8,302 nt of DNA, from positions 1-8,302 of the forward strand of contig JAJYFQ010000025.1 in the NCBI GenBank assembly GCA_021785375.1. The letters are read 5' to 3'. This DNA is from Microcaldota archaeon (GTDB lineage: Archaea; Micrarchaeota; Micrarchaeia; Micrarchaeales; CABMGC01). Of the stretch, positions 1-6,106 are shown piece by piece (position 1 is the stretch's first letter; each line of letters opens with the position of its first letter). The notes under the pieces are model-generated. The model was not told the origin of the DNA, did not search any database, and saw only the letters and a list, made by a program, of their open reading frames with translations. Made by a program: the position numbers and the translations under genes.

Positions 1-20
1 TGCGCTCGGCTGGCTCGTTG

Positions 21-40
21 AAATAAAAAAGAAAAAAAAG
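21..40 (-). terminator. T-rich archaeal intrinsic terminator of the TRAM gene
   Basis: Read on the minus strand this is almost pure T (runs of six and eight T), starting about 30 nt beyond the TRAM-domain gene stop. Archaeal RNA polymerase terminates at oligo-U tracts without needing a hairpin, so this is a good termination site. The 20 bases to its left are too short to assign to a gene. Confidence 0.65.
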
Positions 41-69
41 AGAAGCAAACAAACAAAGTCTTCTCGTTA

Positions 70-429
70 TTACTCTGGAGTGTCAGTCTCTTGTTCAGAT
101 CCTGATTCAGGGGATGCCTCAGGTGCGGGCTCCGATGGCGCAGGGGCACCCTGTGCCTCTCCGATCAGCTCGCCTATTGCGAACCTTGCCCTCACGTCAG
201 TGACTCTTATCCTGACAGTCTGGCCCTGCTTTGCATCCTTTACGAAGATCACAAAGCCGTCCTTCTTGGCTATTCCGTCTCCCTTTGCGGCTTGCGCCTC
301 AATGGTTACGTCTACCTCATCTCCAACCTTTACAGGCTTTGGAAGGAAGTAATTAGGCTTCATTCCGCCTCCACCTCTCCTGTCTCCTCTGTCGCCGCGA
401 TCTCCGCGGTCTCTTCCGAAATCTCGCAT
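70..429 (-). CDS. TRAM-domain RNA-binding protein with RGD/RGG-rich N-terminal tail
   Basis: This is a 119-residue protein in three parts. Residues 1-22 are a basic Arg-Gly-Asp repeat ending in RRGGGG. Residues about 33-92 form one TRAM domain, an OB-like beta-barrel, with the recognisable elements VGDEVDVTIE, GDGIAKKDGFVIFV and VRIRVTDVR. Residues 95-119 are a low-complexity acidic tail of Pro, Ala, Glu and Ser. Stand-alone TRAM proteins are common in archaea and are thought to act as RNA chaperones, in some species linked to cold response; that role here comes from the family. The start at 429 has a GAGG Shine-Dalgarno match 8 nt upstream and a TATA box about 70 bp upstream. A second in-frame ATG at 363 is preceded by GAGGTGG at a 7-nt spacing and would give a 97-residue form without the tail. 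The domain call is firm; the cellular role is not. Confidence 0.87.
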   Translation of the reverse strand: MRDFGRDRGDRGDRGDRRGGGGMKPNYFLPKPVKVGDEVDVTIEAQAAKGDGIAKKDGFVIFVKDAKQGQTVRIRVTDVRARFAIGELIGEAQGAPAPSEPAPEASPESGSEQETDTPE

Positions 430-495
430 TCAATTTTCCTCTGTAGAACTAGCGCTTTAATACGCTTTACTACCTGACGGTATATTGTGAGTTCT

Positions 496-507
496 GATTT
501 ATAAATC
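496..507 (-). promoter_or_regulatory. TATA box of the TRAM gene
   Basis: The sequence GATTTATAAATC is a perfect 12-bp palindrome containing a strong archaeal TATA element. Transcription toward the TRAM gene would be expected to start about 25 bp downstream, near 475-480, leaving a leader of roughly 45-50 nt that carries the GAGG ribosome binding site. Because the box is symmetric its direction is not set by sequence, but no gene on the plus strand follows it. Confidence 0.6.
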
Positions 508-515
508 TATGCCCT

Positions 516-530
516 CTACTCCGAGAGTAG
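516..530 (-). other. Small hairpin after the orphan gene
   Basis: CTACTC and GAGTAG form a 6-bp perfect stem around a 3-nt loop, 15 nt past the stop of the Arg-rich gene and just ahead of the TRAM-gene TATA box. It has no T run on its downstream side. It could help end or protect the upstream mRNA, or be chance. Confidence 0.3.
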
Positions 531-545
531 CCGGCCCTGGTCGTG

Positions 546-872
546 CTACTTGCCGGCCGTTTGCACCCTCTTCGTCTCTCCAAACATGGCCCTCCAGCTG
601 TCTTTGCCTCTGGGGCTCCTGAATGGCGGGAGATCCCACGCGCCCACGTTCCTGACAACCGTTTCGTCGTCCTCCCTCCCCCTCTTGGTCTCCTGCATCT
701 TTACTATCATTCCTTCTTCAGTCCTTCGTACGTCGATCACCTGCATGGGCCTGCCTCCCCTGCGCTCGGACTCCCTCGCCATCTCGACTATTACCCTGTC
801 GCGCTCTGTAGCCGAGAGCGCCGCACCTATGCTTGACGCGCTATTGACTCTTGCTGTAATCCTGCTGCTCAT
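546..872 (-). CDS. Small Arg-rich hypothetical protein
   Basis: I do not recognise this 108-residue family. I take it as a real gene for three reasons. Codon use (AGG/AGA for Arg, ATA for Ile, G/C-rich third positions) matches the neighbours. A clean TATA box ends 32 bp ahead of the ATG, which predicts a leader of about 10 nt. The opposite strand has open frames but these look like shadows. The protein has 17 Arg and 5 Lys against 16 acidic residues. Residues 20-38 look like a charged amphipathic helix. Residues 42-61 look like two beta strands joined by a TEEG turn. Residues 62-75 are a highly charged linker, and the tail has a Trp, two adjacent Pro and several basic residues. There is no signal peptide or membrane segment. 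A soluble, possibly nucleic-acid-binding protein would fit, but this is only a composition argument. Confidence 0.68.
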   Translation of the reverse strand: MSSRITARVNSASSIGAALSATERDRVIVEMARESERRGGRPMQVIDVRRTEEGMIVKMQETKRGREDDETVVRNVGAWDLPPFRSPRGKDSWRAMFGETKRVQTAGK

Positions 873-903
873 TGCACCATCCCTACCCCTCTCTCAAACC
901 ACC

Positions 904-911
904 ATTATAAA
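904..911 (-). promoter_or_regulatory. TATA box of the Arg-rich hypothetical gene
   Basis: On the minus strand this reads TTTATAAT. The expected transcription start about 25 bp downstream (near 880-883) lies about 10 nt before the ATG at 872. That gives a very short leader, in which GGTG sits a few bases ahead of the start. It lies in the 63-bp gap after the HAD gene, so the small gene need not depend on read-through. Confidence 0.6.
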
Positions 912-935
912 CCTTCCCTAATCTATGGTCCTCCA

Positions 936-1601
936 TCATGGTTGACGAGGCGCCGAAGGGCTACCCTTCCTGTAGAATGCCTTCCTGAATCCATCAAGGT
1001 TCCTGAAGATGTAGTCTGGGCCGACCTCCTTGAGCAGACCATAAGGATCGACTCCGTTGCCTACGCTGCATATGTCTATCTTGGCGAACCTCGCAGTGAG
1101 TATGTCCGAAGCCATGTCGCCTACGTAAACGCTCTCCTCCTTCCTTTCACCGAACTTCTGCACTATCACAAGAAGACCGTGGGGGTTAGGCTTGTACTTG
1201 GTTATTGAGTCTGCGCTGAGCACGAAGTCCGCGTACTTGATCACGCCAAGCATCCTTGTCTCCTTGATAAGCCTGTACTGGGTGGAGTCGCTGAAGATCG
1301 CAACCTTCTTGCCCCTCCTCTTGAGGTCCTTGAGAAGCTCTATCGCTCCGGGTTGGAGCCTCGGCCTGGTGAAGTGCGAATATGTATCGTAGATCCGCGC
1401 GTAGAGCCTATTGACTTCTTCCTTGACCTTCAGGTTCTTGACCCTCTCAACCTTGTAGTCATCGGCGTGCTCCCTGATGTACTTGATATCGTACCTCCTC
1501 TTGAAGAGCCTGCTCAGCTTCACCAGTGAGGTCGATGTGCTTAGGGTGCCGTCCCAGTCGAAAATGTAGAGTTTGTAGGCGGCAATGCGCTTGGCTACCA
1601 T
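936..1601 (-). CDS. HAD-superfamily phosphatase (phosphoglycolate phosphatase-like)
   Basis: This 221-residue soluble protein has all four HAD motifs. Motif I is DWDGT, with nucleophile Asp15 and acid/base Asp17. Motif II is the Ser in FSDST (Ser104). Motif III is Lys137 in KPNP. Motif IV is GDMASD, with Asp162 and Asp166 for magnesium. The helical insert between motifs I and II (about 20-85) is the small cap typical of phosphoglycolate-phosphatase-like enzymes. The family hydrolyses small phosphate esters through an aspartyl-phosphate; the substrate cannot be read from sequence. I chose the ATG at 1601 over a TTG at 1622 because a TATA box centred near 1629 predicts a transcript beginning at about 1604, a leaderless mRNA starting on this ATG. 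The C-terminal dozen residues (KGSPSAPRQP end) look like a disordered tail. It is divergent from the nuclease-alaS run. Confidence 0.88.
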   Translation of the reverse strand: MVAKRIAAYKLYIFDWDGTLSTSTSLVKLSRLFKRRYDIKYIREHADDYKVERVKNLKVKEEVNRLYARIYDTYSHFTRPRLQPGAIELLKDLKRRGKKVAIFSDSTQYRLIKETRMLGVIKYADFVLSADSITKYKPNPHGLLVIVQKFGERKEESVYVGDMASDILTARFAKIDICSVGNGVDPYGLLKEVGPDYIFRNLDGFRKAFYRKGSPSAPRQP

Positions 1602-1623
1602 AGGGTTATTTAATATTATCAAG

Positions 1624-1633
1624 TAAATAAAAA
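1624..1633 (-). promoter_or_regulatory. TATA box of the HAD phosphatase gene (divergent promoter region)
   Basis: The minus strand reads TTTTTATTTA, with its centre about 28 bp ahead of the ATG at 1601, so a leaderless transcript is expected. The surrounding AT-rich stretch 1602-1634 also contains TTTAATAT on the plus strand (1609-1616), which could drive the nuclease-alaS run rightward. The two directions may therefore share control. Confidence 0.6.
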
Positions 1634-1748
1634 GGTATGTGATGAGACAGGTGATCGCTGAGCTTTTGCGATGACGATCGGTAGGCGGTCTGAACTACTA
1701 TCCTGTTTTTGTGTGTGGATTGGAATGTCTGCTAGTGGTCAAACTGTT

Positions 1749-2600
1749 ATGGAGAGGCTGCATAAGAACGGCATAACAGCCACTGACATAGCAACCCAGT
1801 TCTGGTGCGAGCGCCAGATGGAGTTGAACTGCCTGCACAAACCTGCGCCTACCAAGGCTATGGAGAAGGGCTCCCGCATGCACGAGGCATGGCAGCTCAA
1901 GGTGCGCGTGCCCATCGCGCTCGAGCCCCGCTCCTATCCTGATTTCCTGTACAAGACCGCGTACGAGAACTACATGACGATCTCGTCCCTCAGGGAGAAG
2001 GGCGTGGGGCGTGAAGTCATGGTCTACGGCTCCCTAAATGGATACAGAGTCAGCGGGAAGATAGACGAGCTGAGGATGAAGGACGGAAAGGCCACCATAG
2101 TCGAGGACAAGACCGTCAGGCAGGGCATGCCGATTGACGAGCCGCACACAAGGCCGCACGTTGTGCAGATAATGCTCTACAGGAAGCTTCTTGAGGATAT
2201 AAGGAGCAGGAGCTACTCGTACGAGAACTTCGCCAACGTCTTCAGGCTCAAGGGATCGAAGCTCACTGACGATTTCGTCAAGGACCTGAAGGAGCTGAAG
2301 CTTAAGGAGGAGTACCTCGGCCTTGAGGGAATGTGGATGAAGATGTTCAACGAGATGTACTCGATGCCGGAACTGAGCGATGAGCTCCACATACGGTACG
2401 TTGACCGTTACAGGAACGTCGACGTCAGCGAGATCACGGTGCGGTATGACCGCGAGGCGCTCGGCAAGAATCTCATGCACGCCATGCAGTACTGGAGAGG
2501 TGAACGCGAATCCGCCCCCGTAATCGAGGCTGAGAACTGGAAGTGCAAGCCGTGCAAATTCTTCGGGAAGGAGTGCAAGGTCTGGTGGACAGGTGGTTGA
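1749..2600 (+). CDS. Cas4/RecB-like PD-(D/E)XK nuclease with Fe-S cluster cysteines
   Basis: This 283-residue protein belongs to the Cas4/RecB/Exo5-like nuclease group. Visible signatures are His45 in RMHEAW, Asp106 in GKIDEL, the ExK pair Glu119 and Lys121 in VEDKT, and the QxxxY motif (Gln140, Tyr144). Cys20 in WCERQ pairs with a C-terminal Cx2Cx6C set (Cys266, Cys269, Cys276), the usual 4Fe-4S arrangement. The family cuts or resects DNA with divalent metal, and a repair or recombination role is likely. There is no CRISPR array or other cas gene in the window, so I do not call it cas4. The frame stays open to ATGs at 1725 and 1671, but codons before 1749 are T-ending and unlike the rest. 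Against my choice, GGTGATC at 1650-1656 is a good ribosome-binding match upstream of 1671. Its stop abuts the alaS ATG, so translation of the two is probably coupled. Confidence 0.85.
   Translation: MERLHKNGITATDIATQFWCERQMELNCLHKPAPTKAMEKGSRMHEAWQLKVRVPIALEPRSYPDFLYKTAYENYMTISSLREKGVGREVMVYGSLNGYRVSGKIDELRMKDGKATIVEDKTVRQGMPIDEPHTRPHVVQIMLYRKLLEDIRSRSYSYENFANVFRLKGSKLTDDFVKDLKELKLKEEYLGLEGMWMKMFNEMYSMPELSDELHIRYVDRYRNVDVSEITVRYDREALGKNLMHAMQYWRGERESAPVIEAENWKCKPCKFFGKECKVWWTGG
2592..2596 (+). promoter_or_regulatory. Ribosome binding site of alaS inside the nuclease gene end
   Basis: GGTGG lies 4 nt before the alaS ATG, within the last codons of the nuclease gene. It fixes the alaS start at 2601 and supports coupled translation. 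Confidence 0.55.
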
Positions 2601-5273
2601 ATGCTTGAGATAAAGGGAGAACTTACGAAGGACGGGCTGAGAGAGGAGTTCTCTAAGAATGCCGACAAGTACTACAAGGTCGCTCTCTTCGACAGGGAAG
2701 GCTTCACCAGGATGCAGTGCAGGATCTGCAAGAAGAACTTCTGGAGCGTTGCAAAGAGGGACACGTGCGAGGACTCGTCGCACACTGAGTACAGCTTCTT
2801 CAAGACAAAGCCTGTCAACATCGGTTACGTCGAGTTCTGGAAGAGGTTTGCGGACTTCTTCAGGAAGAACGGGCACGCGGAGATAAAGAAGTATCCTGTA
2901 GTCAGCCGATGGAGAAAGGACCTCTACTTTACAATCGCAAGCATACAGGACTTTCAGAGAATAGAGGCGGGCAAGATGGGCTTCGAGTACGCAGCGAACC
3001 CGCTCATAGTTCCGCAGATCTGCCTCAGGTTCGGCGATATAGAGAACGTGGGGGTCACGGGAAGGCACTTCACCGGGTTCATGATGGCAGGACAGCACTC
3101 ATTCAATTATCCAAAAGAGGGATACTGGAAGGACCGCTGCATAGAGCTGAACTACGAGTTCATAACGAAGATTCTTGGAGTCAAGAAGGGGGATCTCGTT
3201 TACTCAGAAGACGTCTGGGCCATGCCTGACTTCTCCGAGTTCGGTCCGTCTCTCGAGAGCTTCGCCAACGGATCGGAGCTGGTCAACAGCGTCTTCACCG
3301 AGTTCGAACTCGTCAACGGGAAGATCAGGGAGCTTGAGGGAAAGGTCGTCGACGTGGGCTGGGGATTCGACAGGCTGCTCTGGTTCTACACCGGATACGA
3401 CAATGCCTACGAGGCCGTGTTCCATTCGATACTAGAGAAGGTGAGGAAGAAGACCGGAAAGGACTTCGAGACCGATGCGTTCAAGAAGTTCGCAAAGGTA
3501 GCCGGAGAACTTGATGTCGACGTACTGAAAAATGCGAGGGAGAGGGAGAAGGAGCTCCTGAAGAAGGTCGGACTGACACTGGAGGATTACGAGAAGAAGG
3601 TAAAGCCGGTACAGGGCCTCTATGCCGTGTTCGATCACACAAGAACACTCATGTTTGCAATCGCCGACGGCGCGCTCCCATCGAACATCGGCGGGGGGTA
3701 CAACCTAAGGATAATACTCAGGAGGGCGTTCGACTTCATAGAGCGATACGACCTCGGAGTAGAGCTCACCGATGTGGCAAGGCTGATAGCGGAGGACCTC
3801 AAGCCTCTGTATCCCGAACTGATGGAGAGCCTCGAGGCAAAAGAGTTCGAGACTGTTGTCGGGATAGAGAAGGAGAGGTACAACAAGAGCAAGGACAATG
3901 CAAAGCAGATCGTGAGCACCATTATCGGAAAGGGGAAGGAGATAAACATCCAGCAGCTCAAGACTCTCTACGAGAGCAATGGCATAACCCCCGAGTTCCT
4001 GACAAGTGCAGCTGCAGCGAAGGGGGTAGAGTTAAATCTCCCCGAGAATGTCTACGAGAGCCTCATAGAAGGTGATCTCGTAAAGAAGGAGAAGCAGAAG
4101 AAGTCAGGCGTTCTCCTTCCAGAGGGCCTAAAGCCAACAAAGCAGTTATACTACGAGTTCAAGACAGAGGCGAAGCCTAAGGTCCTGTTCGTGAAAGGAA
4201 AGTACGTTGTCTTCGACGAGACTCCTTTCTACCCGGAGGGCGGGGGGCAGGCTGCGGACAGGGGAAAGATAAACGGCATCACCGTGACCGACGTCCAGAA
4301 GTATGGGGACGTGATAGTCCACACGATGGAGAAGGATGTTGGTTTCAATGTCGGTTCGACAGTCGATGCGCAGGTTGACAAGGATGCGAGAAGAAGGCTC
4401 ACGGCGCACCATACTGCTACGCACCTGATAAGCGCATCTTCGAGAAAGTTTCTCGGAAGGCACGCCTGGCAGGAGGGAACGAGAAAGGAGCCGGAGAAGG
4501 CACACATCGACATTGCGCACTACGACAAGTTGAGCGAGGAGGAGCTGCGGGGCATAGAGGGCGTTGCGAATGGATGGATATTCAACGGGATAAAGGTCGA
4601 GGCGAACTACATTCCAAGGGGAGAAGCAGAGGAGAAGTACGGATTCGAGATCTACCAGGGCCACGGAATACCTACAAAGACGATGCGGATAGTCACGATA
4701 AAGGACAAGACCGGGAAGGTCCTTGACGCGCAGGCCTGCGGGGGCCTGCATGCGATAAACCAGGAGAGCATACTCGGGATCGTCAAGATAATAAACTCGT
4801 ACAGGTCGCACGATGGAATTGTCAGGATAGAGTTCGTTGCCGGACCTTCCGGACTCGACTACTTCGACAAGGAGGACGCGGAGCTCCATGAGGGCTCAAG
4901 GCTTCTCAATGCAGAACTATTCAGGATCCACGACAAGATAACGGAGGTCAAGAACGAGCAGCAGGCAAACCACGACAGGCTCAAGGCATACGCAAACATG
5001 CTTGCTAAGGAGACTGCAAATTCGCTCAGGGGGGTGCAGATGATCGACAACGAGGTCGACTTCGCCAAGGATGTCATGAGGAAGATAGCCGACCAGCTTG
5101 TCAGCGAGGACAGCAGCAGGGTCGTAATACTCAGGAACAAGGAGAATGAGATCATATGCATAGCCGGGGAGGCATCGGGCAAGAGCGCGATAGAATATCT
5201 GAGGGAGAAGATCAAGGGAAGGGAGTTCACTGGAGGCGGAAGCAAGAAGTATGCCGAAGGAAAGCTGAAATAG
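2601..5273 (+). CDS. alaS: Alanyl-tRNA synthetase, archaeal type
   Basis: This cytoplasmic class II synthetase charges tRNA-Ala and is 890 residues long, close to the usual archaeal size. The archaeal N-terminal extension carries Cys40, Cys43, Cys56 and His61, a likely metal site. The aminoacylation core spans about 70-290, followed by tRNA-binding helices to about 480 with the archaeal signature GGGYNLR at 364-370 and RR just after. The editing domain (about 515-750) has PEGGGQ at 545-550 and the full zinc set: His604 and His608 in HHTATH, and Cys713 and His717 in CGGLH. It should therefore be able to clear Ser- and Gly-tRNA-Ala. The C-Ala domain (about 755-890) ends with a glycine-rich GGGSKKY element. 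It starts directly at the nuclease stop with GGTGG as ribosome site, and carS follows 10 nt downstream. Nothing appears truncated or frameshifted. Confidence 0.98.
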   Translation: MLEIKGELTKDGLREEFSKNADKYYKVALFDREGFTRMQCRICKKNFWSVAKRDTCEDSSHTEYSFFKTKPVNIGYVEFWKRFADFFRKNGHAEIKKYPVVSRWRKDLYFTIASIQDFQRIEAGKMGFEYAANPLIVPQICLRFGDIENVGVTGRHFTGFMMAGQHSFNYPKEGYWKDRCIELNYEFITKILGVKKGDLVYSEDVWAMPDFSEFGPSLESFANGSELVNSVFTEFELVNGKIRELEGKVVDVGWGFDRLLWFYTGYDNAYEAVFHSILEKVRKKTGKDFETDAFKKFAKVAGELDVDVLKNAREREKELLKKVGLTLEDYEKKVKPVQGLYAVFDHTRTLMFAIADGALPSNIGGGYNLRIILRRAFDFIERYDLGVELTDVARLIAEDLKPLYPELMESLEAKEFETVVGIEKERYNKSKDNAKQIVSTIIGKGKEINIQQLKTLYESNGITPEFLTSAAAAKGVELNLPENVYESLIEGDLVKKEKQKKSGVLLPEGLKPTKQLYYEFKTEAKPKVLFVKGKYVVFDETPFYPEGGGQAADRGKINGITVTDVQKYGDVIVHTMEKDVGFNVGSTVDAQVDKDARRRLTAHHTATHLISASSRKFLGRHAWQEGTRKEPEKAHIDIAHYDKLSEEELRGIEGVANGWIFNGIKVEANYIPRGEAEEKYGFEIYQGHGIPTKTMRIVTIKDKTGKVLDAQACGGLHAINQESILGIVKIINSYRSHDGIVRIEFVAGPSGLDYFDKEDAELHEGSRLLNAELFRIHDKITEVKNEQQANHDRLKAYANMLAKETANSLRGVQMIDNEVDFAKDVMRKIADQLVSEDSSRVVILRNKENEIICIAGEASGKSAIEYLREKIKGREFTGGGSKKYAEGKLK

Positions 5274-5283
5274 CGGTATTCCA

Positions 5284-5790
5284 ATGTCGAATCTACTCTA
5301 CGAAGTAATATTATACCCTATAATCTACATATGGCCTGCCTATGTCGCGAACGGCGCCCCGGTGCTATTCGGCAAAGGCAAGCGGATGCCACTCGACCTC
5401 AACAAGAAGGTGGGGGGCAAGCCGATATTCGGGAAGCACAAGACAGTAAGGGGGCTCATAGGCGGACTGCTCTCCGGTTTCATCATGGCCGGGGTCGAGT
5501 CGCTATTCCTGCCGTACATGCTCTATGTGGGAATCGCACTCACGATAGGTGCGCACATAGGCGACCTGCTTGGGAGTTTCATAAAGCGGAGGATGAACCA
5601 CAAGGAGGGCGCACGACTCTTTGTCATAGATCAGTACCTCTTCCTGATAGCGGCACTGGCCGTGGCCTTCCCGCTCGGCTATCTGCCGAACATCTACGGG
5701 ATCGTCTTCCTTTTCATACTTACCGGGATACTCCACCCACTTACTAACTTCCTTGCGCACAGACTGGGAATCAAAAATGTGCCGTGGTAA
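5284..5790 (+). CDS. carS: CDP-archaeol synthase
   Basis: This 168-residue integral membrane enzyme transfers CMP from CTP to 2,3-di-O-geranylgeranylglycerol phosphate. The product, CDP-archaeol, is the precursor of archaeal polar lipids. Sequence marks are MPLDLNKK near residue 35, FGKHKTVRG at 49-57, GDLLGSFIKRR at 93-103, and DQ at 116-117, the conserved polar and acidic residues of the DUF46/CarS family. The C-terminus LGIKNVPW is also typical. About five hydrophobic segments are seen (roughly 5-20, 56-75, 78-98, 117-133 and 135-152). Length is normal for the family. The ATG lies 10 nt after the alaS stop with only a weak GCGGT ribosome site, so translation may rely on coupling. The same 10-nt gap separates it from lplB. 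The gene marks the organism as an archaeon. Confidence 0.95.
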   Translation: MSNLLYEVILYPIIYIWPAYVANGAPVLFGKGKRMPLDLNKKVGGKPIFGKHKTVRGLIGGLLSGFIMAGVESLFLPYMLYVGIALTIGAHIGDLLGSFIKRRMNHKEGARLFVIDQYLFLIAALAVAFPLGYLPNIYGIVFLFILTGILHPLTNFLAHRLGIKNVPW

Positions 5791-5800
5791 GGTTATTGCA

Positions 5801-6106
5801 ATGGAAGGATCTGCAAAGCAGAAGGTTCCTGGCGGAAAGCTCCTGTCGATAAAAGTGAAGTACGGAAAGAAGGTGGAGAAGATAGAGATCCTCGGGGACT
5901 TTTTCCTGTATCCTGAAGAGGCATTATCAGAGATAGAGAAGAGCCTGACTGGAATAGACACAAACCTTGCTGAGAACGAGATCACAATTATGGTACAATC
6001 TGTTGTCGATAAAGAAGGTGCAGAACTCGTCGGAATAACTCCTGAGGCAATAGCAAGTACACTTAGATCGGCGATAAAGAATGGAATGGAGAGTAATAGC
6101 GCTTGA
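5801..6106 (+). CDS. lplB: Lipoate-protein ligase accessory subunit (C-terminal domain protein LplB)
   Basis: This 101-residue protein is the detached C-terminal domain of lipoate-protein ligase. It shows the family's VPGGKL start (9-14), a strand-rich region, then GDFFLYPEE (32-40) and ITPEAIASTLRSAI near the end. In archaea with a bipartite ligase, as described for Thermoplasma acidophilum, this subunit is needed with LplA for the ligation reaction. I chose the ATG at 5801 because AAGGT lies 7 nt upstream and the protein then begins just before the conserved strand. ATGs at 5777 and 5753 are in frame but would overlap the end of carS and add residues not typical of the family. The gene's last 26 nt overlap the start of lplA, so the two subunits are probably made in balanced amounts by coupled translation. 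Confidence 0.88.
   Translation: MEGSAKQKVPGGKLLSIKVKYGKKVEKIEILGDFFLYPEEALSEIEKSLTGIDTNLAENEITIMVQSVVDKEGAELVGITPEAIASTLRSAIKNGMESNSA

Noticed and set aside
1..26. Possible 3' end of a plus-strand gene entering from the left (short frames ending at 21 or 26)
   Set aside because: Only 6 or 7 codons are visible and two frames end nearby, so no product or frame can be supported.
363..420. Tandem repeat considered as a CRISPR or satellite array
   Set aside because: The unit is 9 nt, in frame, and encodes Asp-Arg-Gly; there are no spacers.
471..482. TACC/GGTA inverted repeat near the TRAM transcription start
   Set aside because: Four-base arms are too short to distinguish from chance.
516..530. 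Hairpin considered as a bacterial-type terminator
   Set aside because: The stem is only 6 bp and no T run follows it on the relevant strand; kept only as a small structure.
550..921. Open plus-strand frame opposite the Arg-rich gene
   Set aside because: It is rich in Ser, Leu and Pro as expected from the reverse of an Arg/Glu-rich gene, has no promoter, and the minus strand has both a TATA box and native codon use.
1602..1622. TTG start at 1622 for the HAD gene
   Set aside because: The added seven residues are not conserved-looking and lie upstream of the transcription start predicted from the TATA box; the ATG at 1601 fits a leaderless mRNA.
2034..3098. Long minus-strand open frame (354 codons) across the nuclease and alaS genes
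   Set aside because: It is a mirror frame of G/C-rich third-position coding sequence. It crosses two well-identified genes, has no family motif and is rich in Leu, Val, Pro and His as such shadows are.
4146..4889. Minus-strand open frame (247 codons) inside alaS
   Set aside because: It is antisense to the editing domain with intact zinc residues; composition and lack of motifs mark it as a shadow.
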